Assembly (NCBI GenBank): GCA_024515975.1
Contig: JAMSKV010000015.1
Coordinates: forward strand, 21,391 to 85,390
DNA: 64,000 nt
Source: Endosaccharibacter trunci
Lineage (GTDB): Bacteria > Pseudomonadota > Alphaproteobacteria > Acetobacterales > Acetobacteraceae
Direction: 5' to 3'
Part shown: positions 1 through 8,809 of the stretch, piece by piece
Layout of the letters: every line of letters begins with the position of its first letter
Numbering within the stretch: position 1 is the stretch's first letter
Notes under the pieces: generated by a model
Seen by the model: only the letters and a program-made list of their open reading frames with translations
What the model was told of the DNA's origin: nothing
The model's database searches: none
Made by a program: the position numbers and the translations under genes

Positions 1-45
1 ATCGAGGCAGTGCTCCGGCAGCAGAACGCGCAGCGGCGGCGGTAA
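1..45 (+). CDS. 3' end of a possible CDS running in from the left
   Basis: Frame 1 is open from the window edge to a TAA at 43-45 and reads IEAVLRQQNAQRRR. Only 14 residues are visible, so no family can be named. A basic, glutamine-rich tail is compatible with a real C-terminus, but an open frame this short can occur by chance. Confidence 0.3.
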   Translation: MEAVLRQQNAQRRR

Positions 46-356
46 GGACGCCCCCGTCGGGGCATCTGGGTGACGGCGGCCCTTCGTTGCCGAGATGCGC
101 GCTTCAGAGAATGAGCGGGATATGTCGTCCGGCTCGCTTCGCCGCACGCCTGCCGTTCCTCTTCTTCCGGGCCTGGACGAAGAATAAAGCATAGAAAAAC
201 TCAAATAACAACAGGGTTTGGATAATTTAATTCTGTTATAATGGCATTGCGCGCACGAATGCTTCAGGTGATTTGGCGGACTTCTTTCTTGAGACATCAA
301 TCGTTTGTTAACGCTCGGGGAGTAAAAGGAAACTCCATTCAACTGAGTGAACGTCG
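46..356 (+). promoter_or_regulatory. Leader region with putative promoter for the YfiR-like/TonB receptor/GGDEF-EAL operon
   Basis: This stretch has no convincing gene. Its right half is unusually AT-rich for the window and contains TATAAT at 237-242, a perfect -10 hexamer, about 115 bases before the first start codon. I see no good TTGACA at the right spacing. The position and AT-richness suggest the operon promoter lies here; the exact site is an inference. Confidence 0.35.
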
Positions 357-920
357 TTGTCGATCTGGTTCTGGCAGAAGGGTTCCCGGCTTGTCGGCAT
401 GATCGTCATGCCGCTCGCGATCCTCTCGGGGGTTGGCCCGGCTGCTGGGGCGGAGCAGCAGGCTGTGCCTGACCTCCAGAGCCTGCAGATCGTCGCGCGC
501 GTTCTGGGCTTCCAGACGAAGCCTGTCACAGGAACGGTGACGCTGGCAGTCGTCTTCAATCCCAGGGATTCCCGTTCCGTGAAGGAAATGACGTCTTTCC
601 TTAGCCTGATCCCCACTCATACGTCTGCCGGCGGCGTCACATTGCAGGCCCGTGCGGCCTCCCAGTACGATCTGGCCCGGTTCGATCACGTCGATGCTGT
701 TCTCTCGATGGAGGGTGTCGACAGCAAACTCCTGCAAGCGGCCTTGCTCCGGCTGCATGTTCCCTGTTTGACACTCAATCTTTCACAGATCGAGCATGGG
801 GCCTGCATGGTGGCGATCCGAAGCGCGCCGACCGCTGGCATTGTCTTCAACCAGGCCAATGCCGATGCCGCGGGCGTCCATTTCGCGACCGCCTTTCGCA
901 TGATGGTACAGGAACTATGA
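357..920 (+). CDS. YfiR-like (DUF4154-type) periplasmic protein
   Basis: This 187-residue exported protein starts with TTG. That start supplies a basic n-region (QKGSRL) before a hydrophobic stretch ending PAAGA near residue 32, a typical signal peptide; an in-frame ATG at 399 is the alternative. The mature part alternates short beta strands and ends with VPCLTLNLSQ, a GAC motif and an IVFN strand, a pattern like YfiR/DUF4154 proteins, which act in the periplasm and can restrain inner-membrane diguanylate cyclases. Its stop overlaps the next gene's start (ATGA), and a TonB-dependent receptor and GGDEF/EAL protein follow. The family call is by pattern and is moderately secure; the role as a signal relay is inferred from context. 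Confidence 0.7.
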   Translation: MSIWFWQKGSRLVGMIVMPLAILSGVGPAAGAEQQAVPDLQSLQIVARVLGFQTKPVTGTVTLAVVFNPRDSRSVKEMTSFLSLIPTHTSAGGVTLQARAASQYDLARFDHVDAVLSMEGVDSKLLQAALLRLHVPCLTLNLSQIEHGACMVAIRSAPTAGIVFNQANADAAGVHFATAFRMMVQEL

Positions 921-2926
921 CCGTGCTCCGGGTTGCAGGTTCCGTCGGCCTGTTTGTCGTTCCCGCGGTCATCTGGCTTCTGCCGGTGCGTTCCGCCTGG
1001 GCGCAGTCGATCGACTACGATAGCTACGAAAAGCTCTTCGGCGAGTCTGTCACGGCTTCGGCGACGGGAAAACCGCAGCGTCTCAGCGAGACTCCGGTCG
1101 AGATGGATATCATCACCGCCGATCAGATCGCCCGGTCCGGCGCCCGGACCTTGCCCGATATCCTCAGCTACGTCTCCGGGGTCAATGTCCGTCGGTATGG
1201 CATGCAGGATACTTCCGTCAGCATTCGCGGCGATGATGGGGCTCTCAACCGCCGTGTGCTGGTTCTGCTGGATGGTCAGCAGGTCTATGAAGATGGTTAC
1301 GGGCTGACGGTATGGCCAACGATCCCCGTCGCCATCGATGAGATCCAGCAGATCGAGGTCATCAAGGGGCCCAACGCGGCCCTCTATGGCTTCAACGCCG
1401 TCTCGGGCGTCATCAACATCATCACGCGTGACCCGCTGCTTCACCCGCAGAATACCGCGACGGTTCAGGCAGGCACGCAAAACCAAACCTACGGGGACGT
1501 GGTCGGCACCGTTGGGCACGGTAAAGGGTGGGCCGTGCGACTGGCCGCAGAGGGAAACCGCTCGACAGAGTTCGACGGCGATGCGGCAGATATTGTTCGG
1601 CAGCAGCCGCATAGCGGCATGGTTTCCGTCGATGGGCGTTTCAAGATTTCGCCATCGCTCGAGTGGGACGTGTTTGGGGCTTTGTCCAGCCTCGACAGCG
1701 CTTACTACGTCGATCTCGGCGGCTACGCGCAGGTAGCTTTCCGGACCAATTCGGTCCGGAGCCGGATTGGCTACGACTCGCCGGTTGGCATGTTTCATCT
1801 TGACGTCTATCGAAACGAGGAACGCGTCAATATCAATATCTATGGCGTCGACCGGAACTGGCGCGAGGACTTTACCGTGGTCAACGCCAGCGACCTGATC
1901 AAGACAGGCGCGCACGCGTTCCGGATCGCCGACGAGTACCGGACTACGGATGCAGCGTCGCTAGAAGCGTTCCGCGGCCATCTTGGTTATCAGGATGGCG
2001 CCGGTTCGGGGATGTGGGAGTGGTCGATCACGCCGCGTATGCAACTGACCAACGCCGTTCGGGTCGATACACTGTTTCTCAATCACATCGGCCCATCATT
2101 CACGTTTCCCGGTTTCGGTACTCCGGTGCATGCGACGCATCTTATCGAGCCAAGCTTCAACACTGGCCTGATACTCCGACCGGACGACATGGACACGTTG
2201 CGCTTCACGGTCGGCCGTGCGGCCGAGCTTCCTAGTCTGGTGGATTTCGGTTTGGCGCTGACCTATCAGCCAGTGGTGGTTTCCGGCCAATCATCGCTCA
2301 CGCCATCCGTTGCCACGAACTACGAGATGGATTGGGATCGGCCACTCCCCCGGTTGCTGTCGACCCTGCGTCTGTCCGCATTCGCACAGCATACTCAGTC
2401 GACGATCGGTCCGCCATTCGGCTCAGGCTTCACCCTCCTGCCGAATGGCCAGATTCTCCTGCTGGCGCGCAACGCCGGCAACAGCGACGAGGCGGGCGGG
2501 GAGGTCGCGATCAAGGGCCAGAACCCGGGCGGTCTGCGCTGGAACTTTAGCTACGTGTTGGCGGCGGTGGCCGATCGCTCGTCGCAAACCGTTCTCGCAT
2601 CGATTCCATCGGTGAATTACCAGCGGCAGACGCCGGTCAATGCCGTGATCGCCGGCCTCGGCTATCAGTGGCGATCGCTCGATGTCGATCTCCAGGCGCG
2701 TTGGCAGTCGCATTACCAGGATTATCGCCGCGACGGAGACTCCCTTCTCGCGGAGCCGGTCACCGTCGCGAACTACCTCACGATGCGCCTCCATGTGGCC
2801 TATCTGCTGACGCGCACCCTGACTGTGTCGCTGACCGCGGATCAGTTTAACCGCCAGCAAATGCCGACCACGGCCGGTGTTCCGACCGGCCGCCAGATCG
2901 TCGGGGGCCTGCATGCAGCCTTTTGA
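917..2926 (+). CDS. TonB-dependent outer-membrane receptor
   Basis: The 669-residue protein has a signal peptide cleaved after AWA at about residue 29, then a plug domain (about 55-170) with VEMDIITADQIARSG, a QDTSVSIRG strand and the GPNAALYGFNAVSGVINI block, followed by a beta-barrel rich in alternating aromatic strands and ending in phenylalanine (GLHAAF). Such receptors bind a scarce ligand outside and import it using TonB. The ligand is not evident. It overlaps the YfiR-like gene by 4 bases and is followed 15 bases later by a cyclic-di-GMP enzyme, so it may serve as the sensor of a signalling operon rather than only a transporter. No N-terminal TonB-box extension typical of FecA-type transducers is visible. 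Confidence 0.92.
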   Translation: MTVLRVAGSVGLFVVPAVIWLLPVRSAWAQSIDYDSYEKLFGESVTASATGKPQRLSETPVEMDIITADQIARSGARTLPDILSYVSGVNVRRYGMQDTSVSIRGDDGALNRRVLVLLDGQQVYEDGYGLTVWPTIPVAIDEIQQIEVIKGPNAALYGFNAVSGVINIITRDPLLHPQNTATVQAGTQNQTYGDVVGTVGHGKGWAVRLAAEGNRSTEFDGDAADIVRQQPHSGMVSVDGRFKISPSLEWDVFGALSSLDSAYYVDLGGYAQVAFRTNSVRSRIGYDSPVGMFHLDVYRNEERVNINIYGVDRNWREDFTVVNASDLIKTGAHAFRIADEYRTTDAASLEAFRGHLGYQDGAGSGMWEWSITPRMQLTNAVRVDTLFLNHIGPSFTFPGFGTPVHATHLIEPSFNTGLILRPDDMDTLRFTVGRAAELPSLVDFGLALTYQPVVVSGQSSLTPSVATNYEMDWDRPLPRLLSTLRLSAFAQHTQSTIGPPFGSGFTLLPNGQILLLARNAGNSDEAGGEVAIKGQNPGGLRWNFSYVLAAVADRSSQTVLASIPSVNYQRQTPVNAVIAGLGYQWRSLDVDLQARWQSHYQDYRRDGDSLLAEPVTVANYLTMRLHVAYLLTRTLTVSLTADQFNRQQMPTTAGVPTGRQIVGGLHAAF

Positions 2927-2941
2927 ACGGGAGCACGGACG

Positions 2942-5401
2942 GTGATCCATCTGCTCGCGCAGCTGAGCCGGCAAGCCGGCCATCCCGCCTGGCTGCTTAC
3001 ACTGGCCGCAGCTCTTGCCGGGGGCCTGCTGCTGTCTTGCTTATTGCCGTCAGAACGGCCTGTGGCGCGCCGGCGCCTGCCGCCGCCGGTCGTCGCGTCG
3101 CGCTTCGCAGCCGTGACACTGCTGGTCGGCTGGTGCGTCTTCAGGATCGCTTTGGTTTCGGGTTTCCCCCATGTCGCTTTCGCCGTGCCGGTGCCTTGGG
3201 CGGTCGCGGCAGTGGTCGTGCTGATGATTGCGGCAACTGCGGCCGCGGCGATCCAGCAAAGGGGAGCGAAGTCGGCGCGAAACGCGATGCTGGCGGGATC
3301 CTTGCTGGCCAGCGGCATGTCCGTCGCTCTCTTCACCGGCATGGCGGGCCTCGTCAGGCCGTTCACCTTGTCTTACGACCTGACCGGGCTGCTGACGGTG
3401 ATGGTGATTGCGAGTTCCCTCTCGGCGTACGGCCTCAGGGAGGCGGCCAATACCGAACGCGCTCATCATCGCCTGATCGCAGGTACCCTTTTCGGTTTGG
3501 CGATGGCGACCCTGTCCCTGGGTTCGCTGGCGTCGATCCTGCCGTTCGGCGGATGGCTTGCAGCATTATCGGAGCCGGACAGCCTGGCTTCGTCTCCGAT
3601 CGCCGTCATCGTCGCGACCGAGGCTTTGGCGATCCTCGGCCTCGCCTTGTTCGGTTCGCTAGTCGATAACCGCGTCGCGGCGCGCGACCGTCTGGAAACG
3701 GAGCGGGTCCGGCAACTGGCCGATAGCGCGATTGAAGGGTTGCTGATCCATGATGGCGACCGCGTCATCGACGGCAATATCAGTTTCACGACGCTGACCG
3801 GAATCGCGCTCAAGGACGTATCGCGGTGCTTCGTCGCTCAATTCGTCCCGAGCGGTTGCGATCCCGAGTTGTGGCGTCCGAACACGGCCGGCGCAATGTC
3901 CGAAACCGAACTCCTGTATCGTGACGGAAGCCGGATACCGGTCGAGATCCTGTCGCGGTCAATCCGTTTCGGGGGGCGCAGCGCCATCGTGACGGCCCTG
4001 CGTGACCTGCGTGAGAGGCGGGCTTCGGAAAAGCGCATCAGGTTCCTGGCCCACCATGACGTGCTGACCGAACTCCCGAACCGGCTGCTTCTCCAGGAGA
4101 CGCTGGAGGCCGCTGTGACCAGCGGAACCCGGCGAAAGGGCCGGCTGGCTGTCCTCTGCCTGGACTTGGATGGCTTCAAAACGATCAACGACATGCTGGG
4201 GCACGCGGCTGGCGATGTCTTGCTCTGCTCGGTCGCACGGCGATTGGTGGCGACGATCGGCGAGGACGACTTTCTGGCCCGCGTCGGCGGCGACGAATTC
4301 GTTGTTCTGCATGCGGGCGACGGAGGACCGGAATCGGCCGCCACTCTCGCCCGCACCGTGATAGCCGAACTCTCGCAGCCATTCGAAATCGAGGGTCAGT
4401 CTGCTACGGTGGGTACCAGCGTCGGAATCACGCTCTATCCACAGGATGGCCAGACGCCGGCGGACCTCTTGAAGCAGGCCGATATCGCGCTTTATCGCGC
4501 AAAAGACATTGGTCGGGGCACCTTCTGCTTCTTCGAGCCGGGCATGGACATGGCCTTGCGCAAGCGGCAGCAAATGGAGGCCGAACTGCGCCAGGCGATG
4601 CGCGACGACATGCTGACCCTGCATTTCCAGCCTTTGTTCGACAGCCGACGCGAGCTGGTAACGTTTGAAGCGCTGCTGCGTTGGACGCACCCGGTATTGG
4701 GAGCGATATCCCCGGCCGATTTCATCCCGCTGGCAGAAGAGACGGGCCTCATCATTCCCCTGGGCGAGTGGGTGCTCAGGCAAGCATGCAAGACCGCAAT
4801 GACGTGGGAAAACGGATCCCGTATCGCGGTCAATTTGTCACCGGTGCAGTTCAGCCGGGGCAACCTTCCGCAACTCGTCCGCACCGTGCTCGAAGAAACG
4901 GGATTGCCGCCGGAACGTCTCGAACTGGAGATCACCGAAGGAGTCCTGATCGGCAACACGGATGAGACGCTCAGGCAATTGCTGCCTTTGCGAACGATGG
5001 GAGTCCGGCTGGTGCTTGACGATTTTGGAACCGGATATTCCAGCCTCTCGTACCTGCATCGCTTCCCTTTCGACAAGTTGAAGATCGACCGCTCGTTCAT
5101 CCAGAACCTGACCGTGGACGAGAGCCAGAGGGCCATCGTCGCCGCCATCATCTCGATGGGAAGAACGCTTAAATTGGAAGTGACCGCGGAAGGCGTGGAA
5201 ACGATCGAACAGTTCGAACTCCTGAATTCTCAGGGATGTCACGAATTGCAGGGCTATCTCCTGGGGCGTCCCATGCCGGCCGCCGACGCGCAAATCCTGC
5301 AACGGCGCGAACAGTCGCGTCCGACCGACCGGTCACAGCGCGAGTCTGCTTCCGATTATTTGGCTACGCAGGAGGCGACCTTCGGCGTGGTGCCGACATA
5401 G
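2942..5401 (+). CDS. Membrane GGDEF/EAL cyclic-di-GMP enzyme with degenerate MHYT-like sensor
   Basis: The start is GTG. Residues 1-245 form a multi-helix membrane sensor whose repeats look like an MHYT domain, but the histidine motifs are replaced (for example GMSVALFTGMA where MHYT proteins have a MHxT core). A PAS-like segment follows at about 250-350, then GGDEF (about 372-535) with an intact GGDEF at 449-453, then EAL (about 548-795) with EALLRW, EITEGVL, DDFGTGYSS, KIDRSF and AEGVET all present. The inhibitory RxxD site before GGDEF is not present (GEDD instead). Both synthase and phosphodiesterase activities are therefore possible; the net direction cannot be told from sequence. It is the last gene of the YfiR-like/receptor operon, probably its output. 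Confidence 0.93.
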   Translation: MIHLLAQLSRQAGHPAWLLTLAAALAGGLLLSCLLPSERPVARRRLPPPVVASRFAAVTLLVGWCVFRIALVSGFPHVAFAVPVPWAVAAVVVLMIAATAAAAIQQRGAKSARNAMLAGSLLASGMSVALFTGMAGLVRPFTLSYDLTGLLTVMVIASSLSAYGLREAANTERAHHRLIAGTLFGLAMATLSLGSLASILPFGGWLAALSEPDSLASSPIAVIVATEALAILGLALFGSLVDNRVAARDRLETERVRQLADSAIEGLLIHDGDRVIDGNISFTTLTGIALKDVSRCFVAQFVPSGCDPELWRPNTAGAMSETELLYRDGSRIPVEILSRSIRFGGRSAIVTALRDLRERRASEKRIRFLAHHDVLTELPNRLLLQETLEAAVTSGTRRKGRLAVLCLDLDGFKTINDMLGHAAGDVLLCSVARRLVATIGEDDFLARVGGDEFVVLHAGDGGPESAATLARTVIAELSQPFEIEGQSATVGTSVGITLYPQDGQTPADLLKQADIALYRAKDIGRGTFCFFEPGMDMALRKRQQMEAELRQAMRDDMLTLHFQPLFDSRRELVTFEALLRWTHPVLGAISPADFIPLAEETGLIIPLGEWVLRQACKTAMTWENGSRIAVNLSPVQFSRGNLPQLVRTVLEETGLPPERLELEITEGVLIGNTDETLRQLLPLRTMGVRLVLDDFGTGYSSLSYLHRFPFDKLKIDRSFIQNLTVDESQRAIVAAIISMGRTLKLEVTAEGVETIEQFELLNSQGCHELQGYLLGRPMPAADAQILQRREQSRPTDRSQRESASDYLATQEATFGVVPT

Positions 5402-5467
5402 ACGCGATCGCTTCACGCTCGCTCCGTTTGGCACCGAACGATCGTGCCGGCTCTCCCCGCAGCAATC

Positions 5468-6583
5468 TCAGCGCAGATGCGGCGCCAGTGCGCTCGCCAC
5501 CCGCCCGGCGATCCGCGCATAGGCCGTGCCTGCGGCACTCTCTGGCGCCGCTGCCATGATCGGCGCTCCAGTATCCGCGCTGGTGCGGATATCCAGCAAC
5601 AACGGCACTTCGCCCAGGAACGGCACGCCCAGCGCCTCCGCCTCCGCCCTGGCGCCTCCATGCCCGAACAACGCCGTCTCGTGTCCGCAATGAGGACAGC
5701 AGAACGTGCTCATGTTCTCCACGATGCCCAGCACCGGCACGCGCGTCTTCTCGAACATCGCCACGCCGCGCCGTGCATCCAGCAGGGCGATATCCTGGGG
5801 CGTCGATACGATCACCGCGCCGGCCAGGGCCAGCTTCTGCGCCACCGTCAGCTGCGCGTCGCCCGTGCCCGGCGGCATGTCCAGCACCAGAACGTCCAGC
5901 GCGCCCCATTCCACCTCGCCCATGAGCTGGTTCAGAGCGCCCATCACCATCGGCCCGCGCCAGATCATTGCCGTGCGCTCTTCCACCAGAAGCCCGATCG
6001 ACATGGCGCGAATGCCGTGCGCCACGATCGGGATCAGACGCTTGTCCCGCACCTCCGGGCGCCGCGCGGCGATACCGAGCATGCGCGGCAGGCTCGGCCC
6101 ATGGATATCCGCATCCAGCAATCCGACCGACAGACCGCGCTGCGCGAGGCCGATCGCCAGATTCACCGCCGTTGTGGATTTGCCGACGCCGCCCTTGCCG
6201 GACGCCACCGCGATCACCGCCCGCACATCCGGCAGCAGCCTCGCCGGAGCCTCGCCGCCCAGGCCCAGAGGACGATGCCCGCCGCCGGCCGGCGCGCGCG
6301 GTGGCGGTGCATCGGCGCTCCGGTGCGCGGTCAGGACCACCTGCGCGTTCAGAACGCCGGGAACAGCCCGAACCTGCCGCTCCACCGCCGCGCGGAGCGG
6401 CTCCATTGCCGCCGCGTCGGCCCGGCTCGCCAGCAACGCCACCTGCACCGCCCCGTCCCGCTCCGCGACGCCGTCCACCAGCCCATCGGCCAGCAGATCG
6501 CGGACCGCGCCCGTATGGTCCGTGGCATGGCGGAGCATCTCGCGCACGGCAGCCACCAGTGCGCCGGAAACAGCTTCGGCCAT
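5468..6583 (-). CDS. mrp: Mrp/ApbC-family iron-sulfur cluster carrier ATPase
   Basis: This P-loop ATPase of the Mrp/NBP35 family carries and transfers Fe-S clusters in the cytoplasm. The N-terminal part is a MIP18/DUF59-type domain (about 1-85). The deviant Walker A GKGGVGKST lies at about 129-137, followed by DADIHGPSLPRMLG and DMPPGTGDAQ, and the C-terminal CPHC that binds the cluster. The start at 6583 was chosen because AAGGAGGT lies 7-8 bases upstream; an ORF extension of 11 residues further upstream lacks such a site. It converges with the upstream GGDEF/EAL gene. Confidence 0.95.
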   Translation of the reverse strand: MAEAVSGALVAAVREMLRHATDHTGAVRDLLADGLVDGVAERDGAVQVALLASRADAAAMEPLRAAVERQVRAVPGVLNAQVVLTAHRSADAPPPRAPAGGGHRPLGLGGEAPARLLPDVRAVIAVASGKGGVGKSTTAVNLAIGLAQRGLSVGLLDADIHGPSLPRMLGIAARRPEVRDKRLIPIVAHGIRAMSIGLLVEERTAMIWRGPMVMGALNQLMGEVEWGALDVLVLDMPPGTGDAQLTVAQKLALAGAVIVSTPQDIALLDARRGVAMFEKTRVPVLGIVENMSTFCCPHCGHETALFGHGGARAEAEALGVPFLGEVPLLLDIRTSADTGAPIMAAAPESAAGTAYARIAGRVASALAPHLR

Positions 6584-7272
6584 CGAACGGACCTCCTTCA
6601 AACCAGCCGACGGCATACGGCAGGACCGGCATCACGGCAAAGGGCGCGCGGCATCCGCGACCGCACCGGAACCCCCCGGCATGTCCAACCCGATCGCCAG
6701 CCGGCACGATTGTTGTTTCGGGACGGCATTCCGTCCTGGACGGGTGCGGCCGGAGCCGTTGCATCATGCATCGACCGGAGACGAAACGCGGAACCAACCC
6801 CGTGCGCCGGAGCTCGCCGTTTTCCGCTCTTTATCGCGGCTTCCTGTCCAGCCGCCGCGGGCTTCTGTGGCTGATCCTGCCGGCAGCCTCGCCGTTTCTG
6901 GGTCGGCTCGCCCTCGTGCTTCTGGACAGGGCCGCCCTGGCCGGCAGCCGTGACGACGCGATCGTGATCGGCGCGAGAACACTCCGCCGTCTGTGCTGAC
7001 CGATCCGCCACCGGGCTCATCGTGGACGTCCGGAGCCGCCGGCGACCAGCGCCTGGTGCTCACGGTGCCGGAACCCGCGAACAGGAAACGCATTCCCTGG
7101 GCCGGAACGCATCTCCGGATCGCCCGCAGCCGGCTCGATGGCGGGTTTGCCCGCAGGCTCGACGACGGCCGGACCGGAGACCCTCCGTTACCCTTCGAAC
7201 CGCCTTCGGCTCTGGCGGCGGGACGGCGGGCCTCATATCTAGGACGTGACAGCAAGGCGTCGGGGAGGCCGG
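6584..7272. other. Long intergenic region between mrp and opgC
   Basis: About 690 bases separate the divergent mrp and opgC genes. Apart from the uncertain 77-residue frame at 6766-6999 I see no supported gene. The region should contain the promoters of both flanking genes, but no clear -35/-10 pair or hairpin stands out. Confidence 0.5.
6766..6999 (+). CDS. Possible small membrane protein (77 aa)
   Basis: An ATG with GGAG ten bases upstream opens a 77-residue frame whose third codon positions are mostly G or C, as in neighbouring genes. The protein has a basic N-terminus and a hydrophobic stretch (GLLWLILPAASPFLGRLALV) that could cross the membrane. I recognise no family. It could equally be a chance frame in high-GC DNA. 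Confidence 0.28.
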   Translation: MHRPETKRGTNPVRRSSPFSALYRGFLSSRRGLLWLILPAASPFLGRLALVLLDRAALAGSRDDAIVIGARTLRRLC

Positions 7273-8442
7273 ATGGATGTGATCGAATCGGCGCGCCACG
7301 CGCCGGAGCCGCCCCCCATGCCGACGCGCGCCGCGGCTGCTCCAGCGGCCAAACCCGGCCGCGATCATCGCGTCGATGCCCTTCGCGGGGCGGCGCTCCT
7401 GATGATGTTCGCCGACCATATCCCGCAGAACATCCTTAACCGCCTTACCATCCGCAATCTCGGTTTCGCCGACGCGGCGGAGATCTTCGTGCTGCTGGCC
7501 GGTTTCGCCTCCATGCTCGCCTATGGCGGCGCGTTCCGGCGGGAGGGGTGGTCCGTCGGGCTGCGGCGGCTCGGCCGGCGCGTGGTCAGGCTGTACGTCT
7601 TCCAGATGCTGATGATGATCACCACGCTGCTGATGATCCTGTTCTGGCGCCAGCATCACACCGTGCCTGTGGATTTCCTGGAACCCGAACTCGCGCACGG
7701 CTTCGACAGCCTCTGGCGCGTCTTTTCCATGCAGGCGCTGCCCGGCAATCTCAACATCCTGCCGCTCTACATGGTGCTGCTGCTGGCGTTCCCGCTCATC
7801 TACACGGCGTTGCGATTGAGCGCGCCCCTGGCCCTCGCGGTCAGCGCGGCGCTGTGGGCGCTGATCAATCTCGACCCGGCCATCAACCTGCCGAACTGGC
7901 TCGATCCGGATGGCTGGTATTTCGATCCGTTCGCCTGGCAATTCCTGTTCACCCTGGGGGCATGGAGCGCCAGCGCGACGCGGAGTACCGGCGGCGACAT
8001 GCCGCGACGGGCCTGGGCGGTCGCCGCATGCTGGCTTTATCTCGCCTTCTCCGCCGTGCAGTCCTTTCCATGGGAACAATGGGGCCTGCCCAAACTCTCG
8101 CCTCTGCCGATCGACCCGCCGCTCAAGACGCCCCTGTCGCCGCTGCGCCTGATCGACGTGTTGTCCATCTTCTATCTGGTGCAGAGCAGCGCGCTGATGC
8201 GCCGGTTCGCCGCCGTGCCGGCCGGGCAGGTGCTCGCCGTGTTCGGCCGCCATTCGCTGGAAGTGTTCTCGCTCGGCACGGTGCTCGACCTCGTCGGCCG
8301 TCTGGCCATGACGACGTATGGCACCGGCCTGCTGATGCAGATCGCGGTGAACGTGGTCGGCATCGGCACGCTTTACCTGGTCGCCACGGCGCTCGACCGT
8401 CGCAAGCAGCGCAAGAAACAGCAGAAGGCCGCCACCGCCTGA
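7273..8442 (+). CDS. opgC: OpgC-family periplasmic glucan modification protein
   Basis: OpgC proteins are inner-membrane acyltransferases that add succinyl groups to osmoregulated periplasmic glucans. The protein (389 aa) begins its conserved part with RDHRVDALRGAALLMMFADH, the acyltransferase-3/OpgC signature, then about ten transmembrane helices, and ends in a basic tail (RRKQRKKQQK). An upstream GTG at 7246 is in frame, but GGGGAGG lies just before the ATG at 7273, so that start is preferred. The glucan synthesis genes opgG/D and opgH are about 14 kb downstream rather than adjacent. Confidence 0.88.
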   Translation: MDVIESARHAPEPPPMPTRAAAAPAAKPGRDHRVDALRGAALLMMFADHIPQNILNRLTIRNLGFADAAEIFVLLAGFASMLAYGGAFRREGWSVGLRRLGRRVVRLYVFQMLMMITTLLMILFWRQHHTVPVDFLEPELAHGFDSLWRVFSMQALPGNLNILPLYMVLLLAFPLIYTALRLSAPLALAVSAALWALINLDPAINLPNWLDPDGWYFDPFAWQFLFTLGAWSASATRSTGGDMPRRAWAVAACWLYLAFSAVQSFPWEQWGLPKLSPLPIDPPLKTPLSPLRLIDVLSIFYLVQSSALMRRFAAVPAGQVLAVFGRHSLEVFSLGTVLDLVGRLAMTTYGTGLLMQIAVNVVGIGTLYLVATALDRRKQRKKQQKAATA

Positions 8443-8464
8443 GCGCCACCGCCGAGCCGGCCGG

Positions 8465-8569
8465 TTATCGCTCTCGGATGAACCGTTCGAGCGAGTCGGG
8501 CGCGAGGAGCTGAACGATCGCGAGAATGGAGGCAATTCCCACGATCACGAAGAAAATCCGGTCAGACAT
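8465..8569 (-). CDS. Possible 34-residue single-span membrane protein
   Basis: The minus strand encodes MSDRIFFVIVGIASILAI followed by a polar, charged tail ending in TAA. One hydrophobic helix with acidic/basic flanks is what small membrane proteins look like, and codon use suits the genome. The ribosome-binding site is weak. No family is recognised. Confidence 0.38.
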   Translation of the reverse strand: MSDRIFFVIVGIASILAIVQLLAPDSLERFIRER

Positions 8570-8809
8570 GTGATGGCCGTTCAGAGCCACGGTCCGTCAT
8601 GACGTGGCAAACAAGCCATACGCGCCGGCCAGGCTGATGCCGAAGCACGTTCCTCGCCTGTGTCGGCCGAGACCGCCGAAGACAGGCGATGGTTTCCGGC
8701 GCGGAGGCAGAGCCGGTCGTCGCTCGATGCGCCGGAACGCGACGGGCCGGACGCGAGGTCCGAAGGGAAGACCCTCCGAAGCGTTGCGCGTTGGCCCGTC
8801 ATGGCGGTC

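Noticed and set aside
120..190. Terminator hairpin TTCTTC/GAAGAA near 160-185
   Set aside because: Only a 6-base stem with no T run; too weak to call.
6764..7255. 163-residue minus-strand open frame between mrp and opgC
   Set aside because: Arginine- and glycine-rich composition, no ribosome site and no recognisable motif; typical of chance open frames in high-GC DNA.
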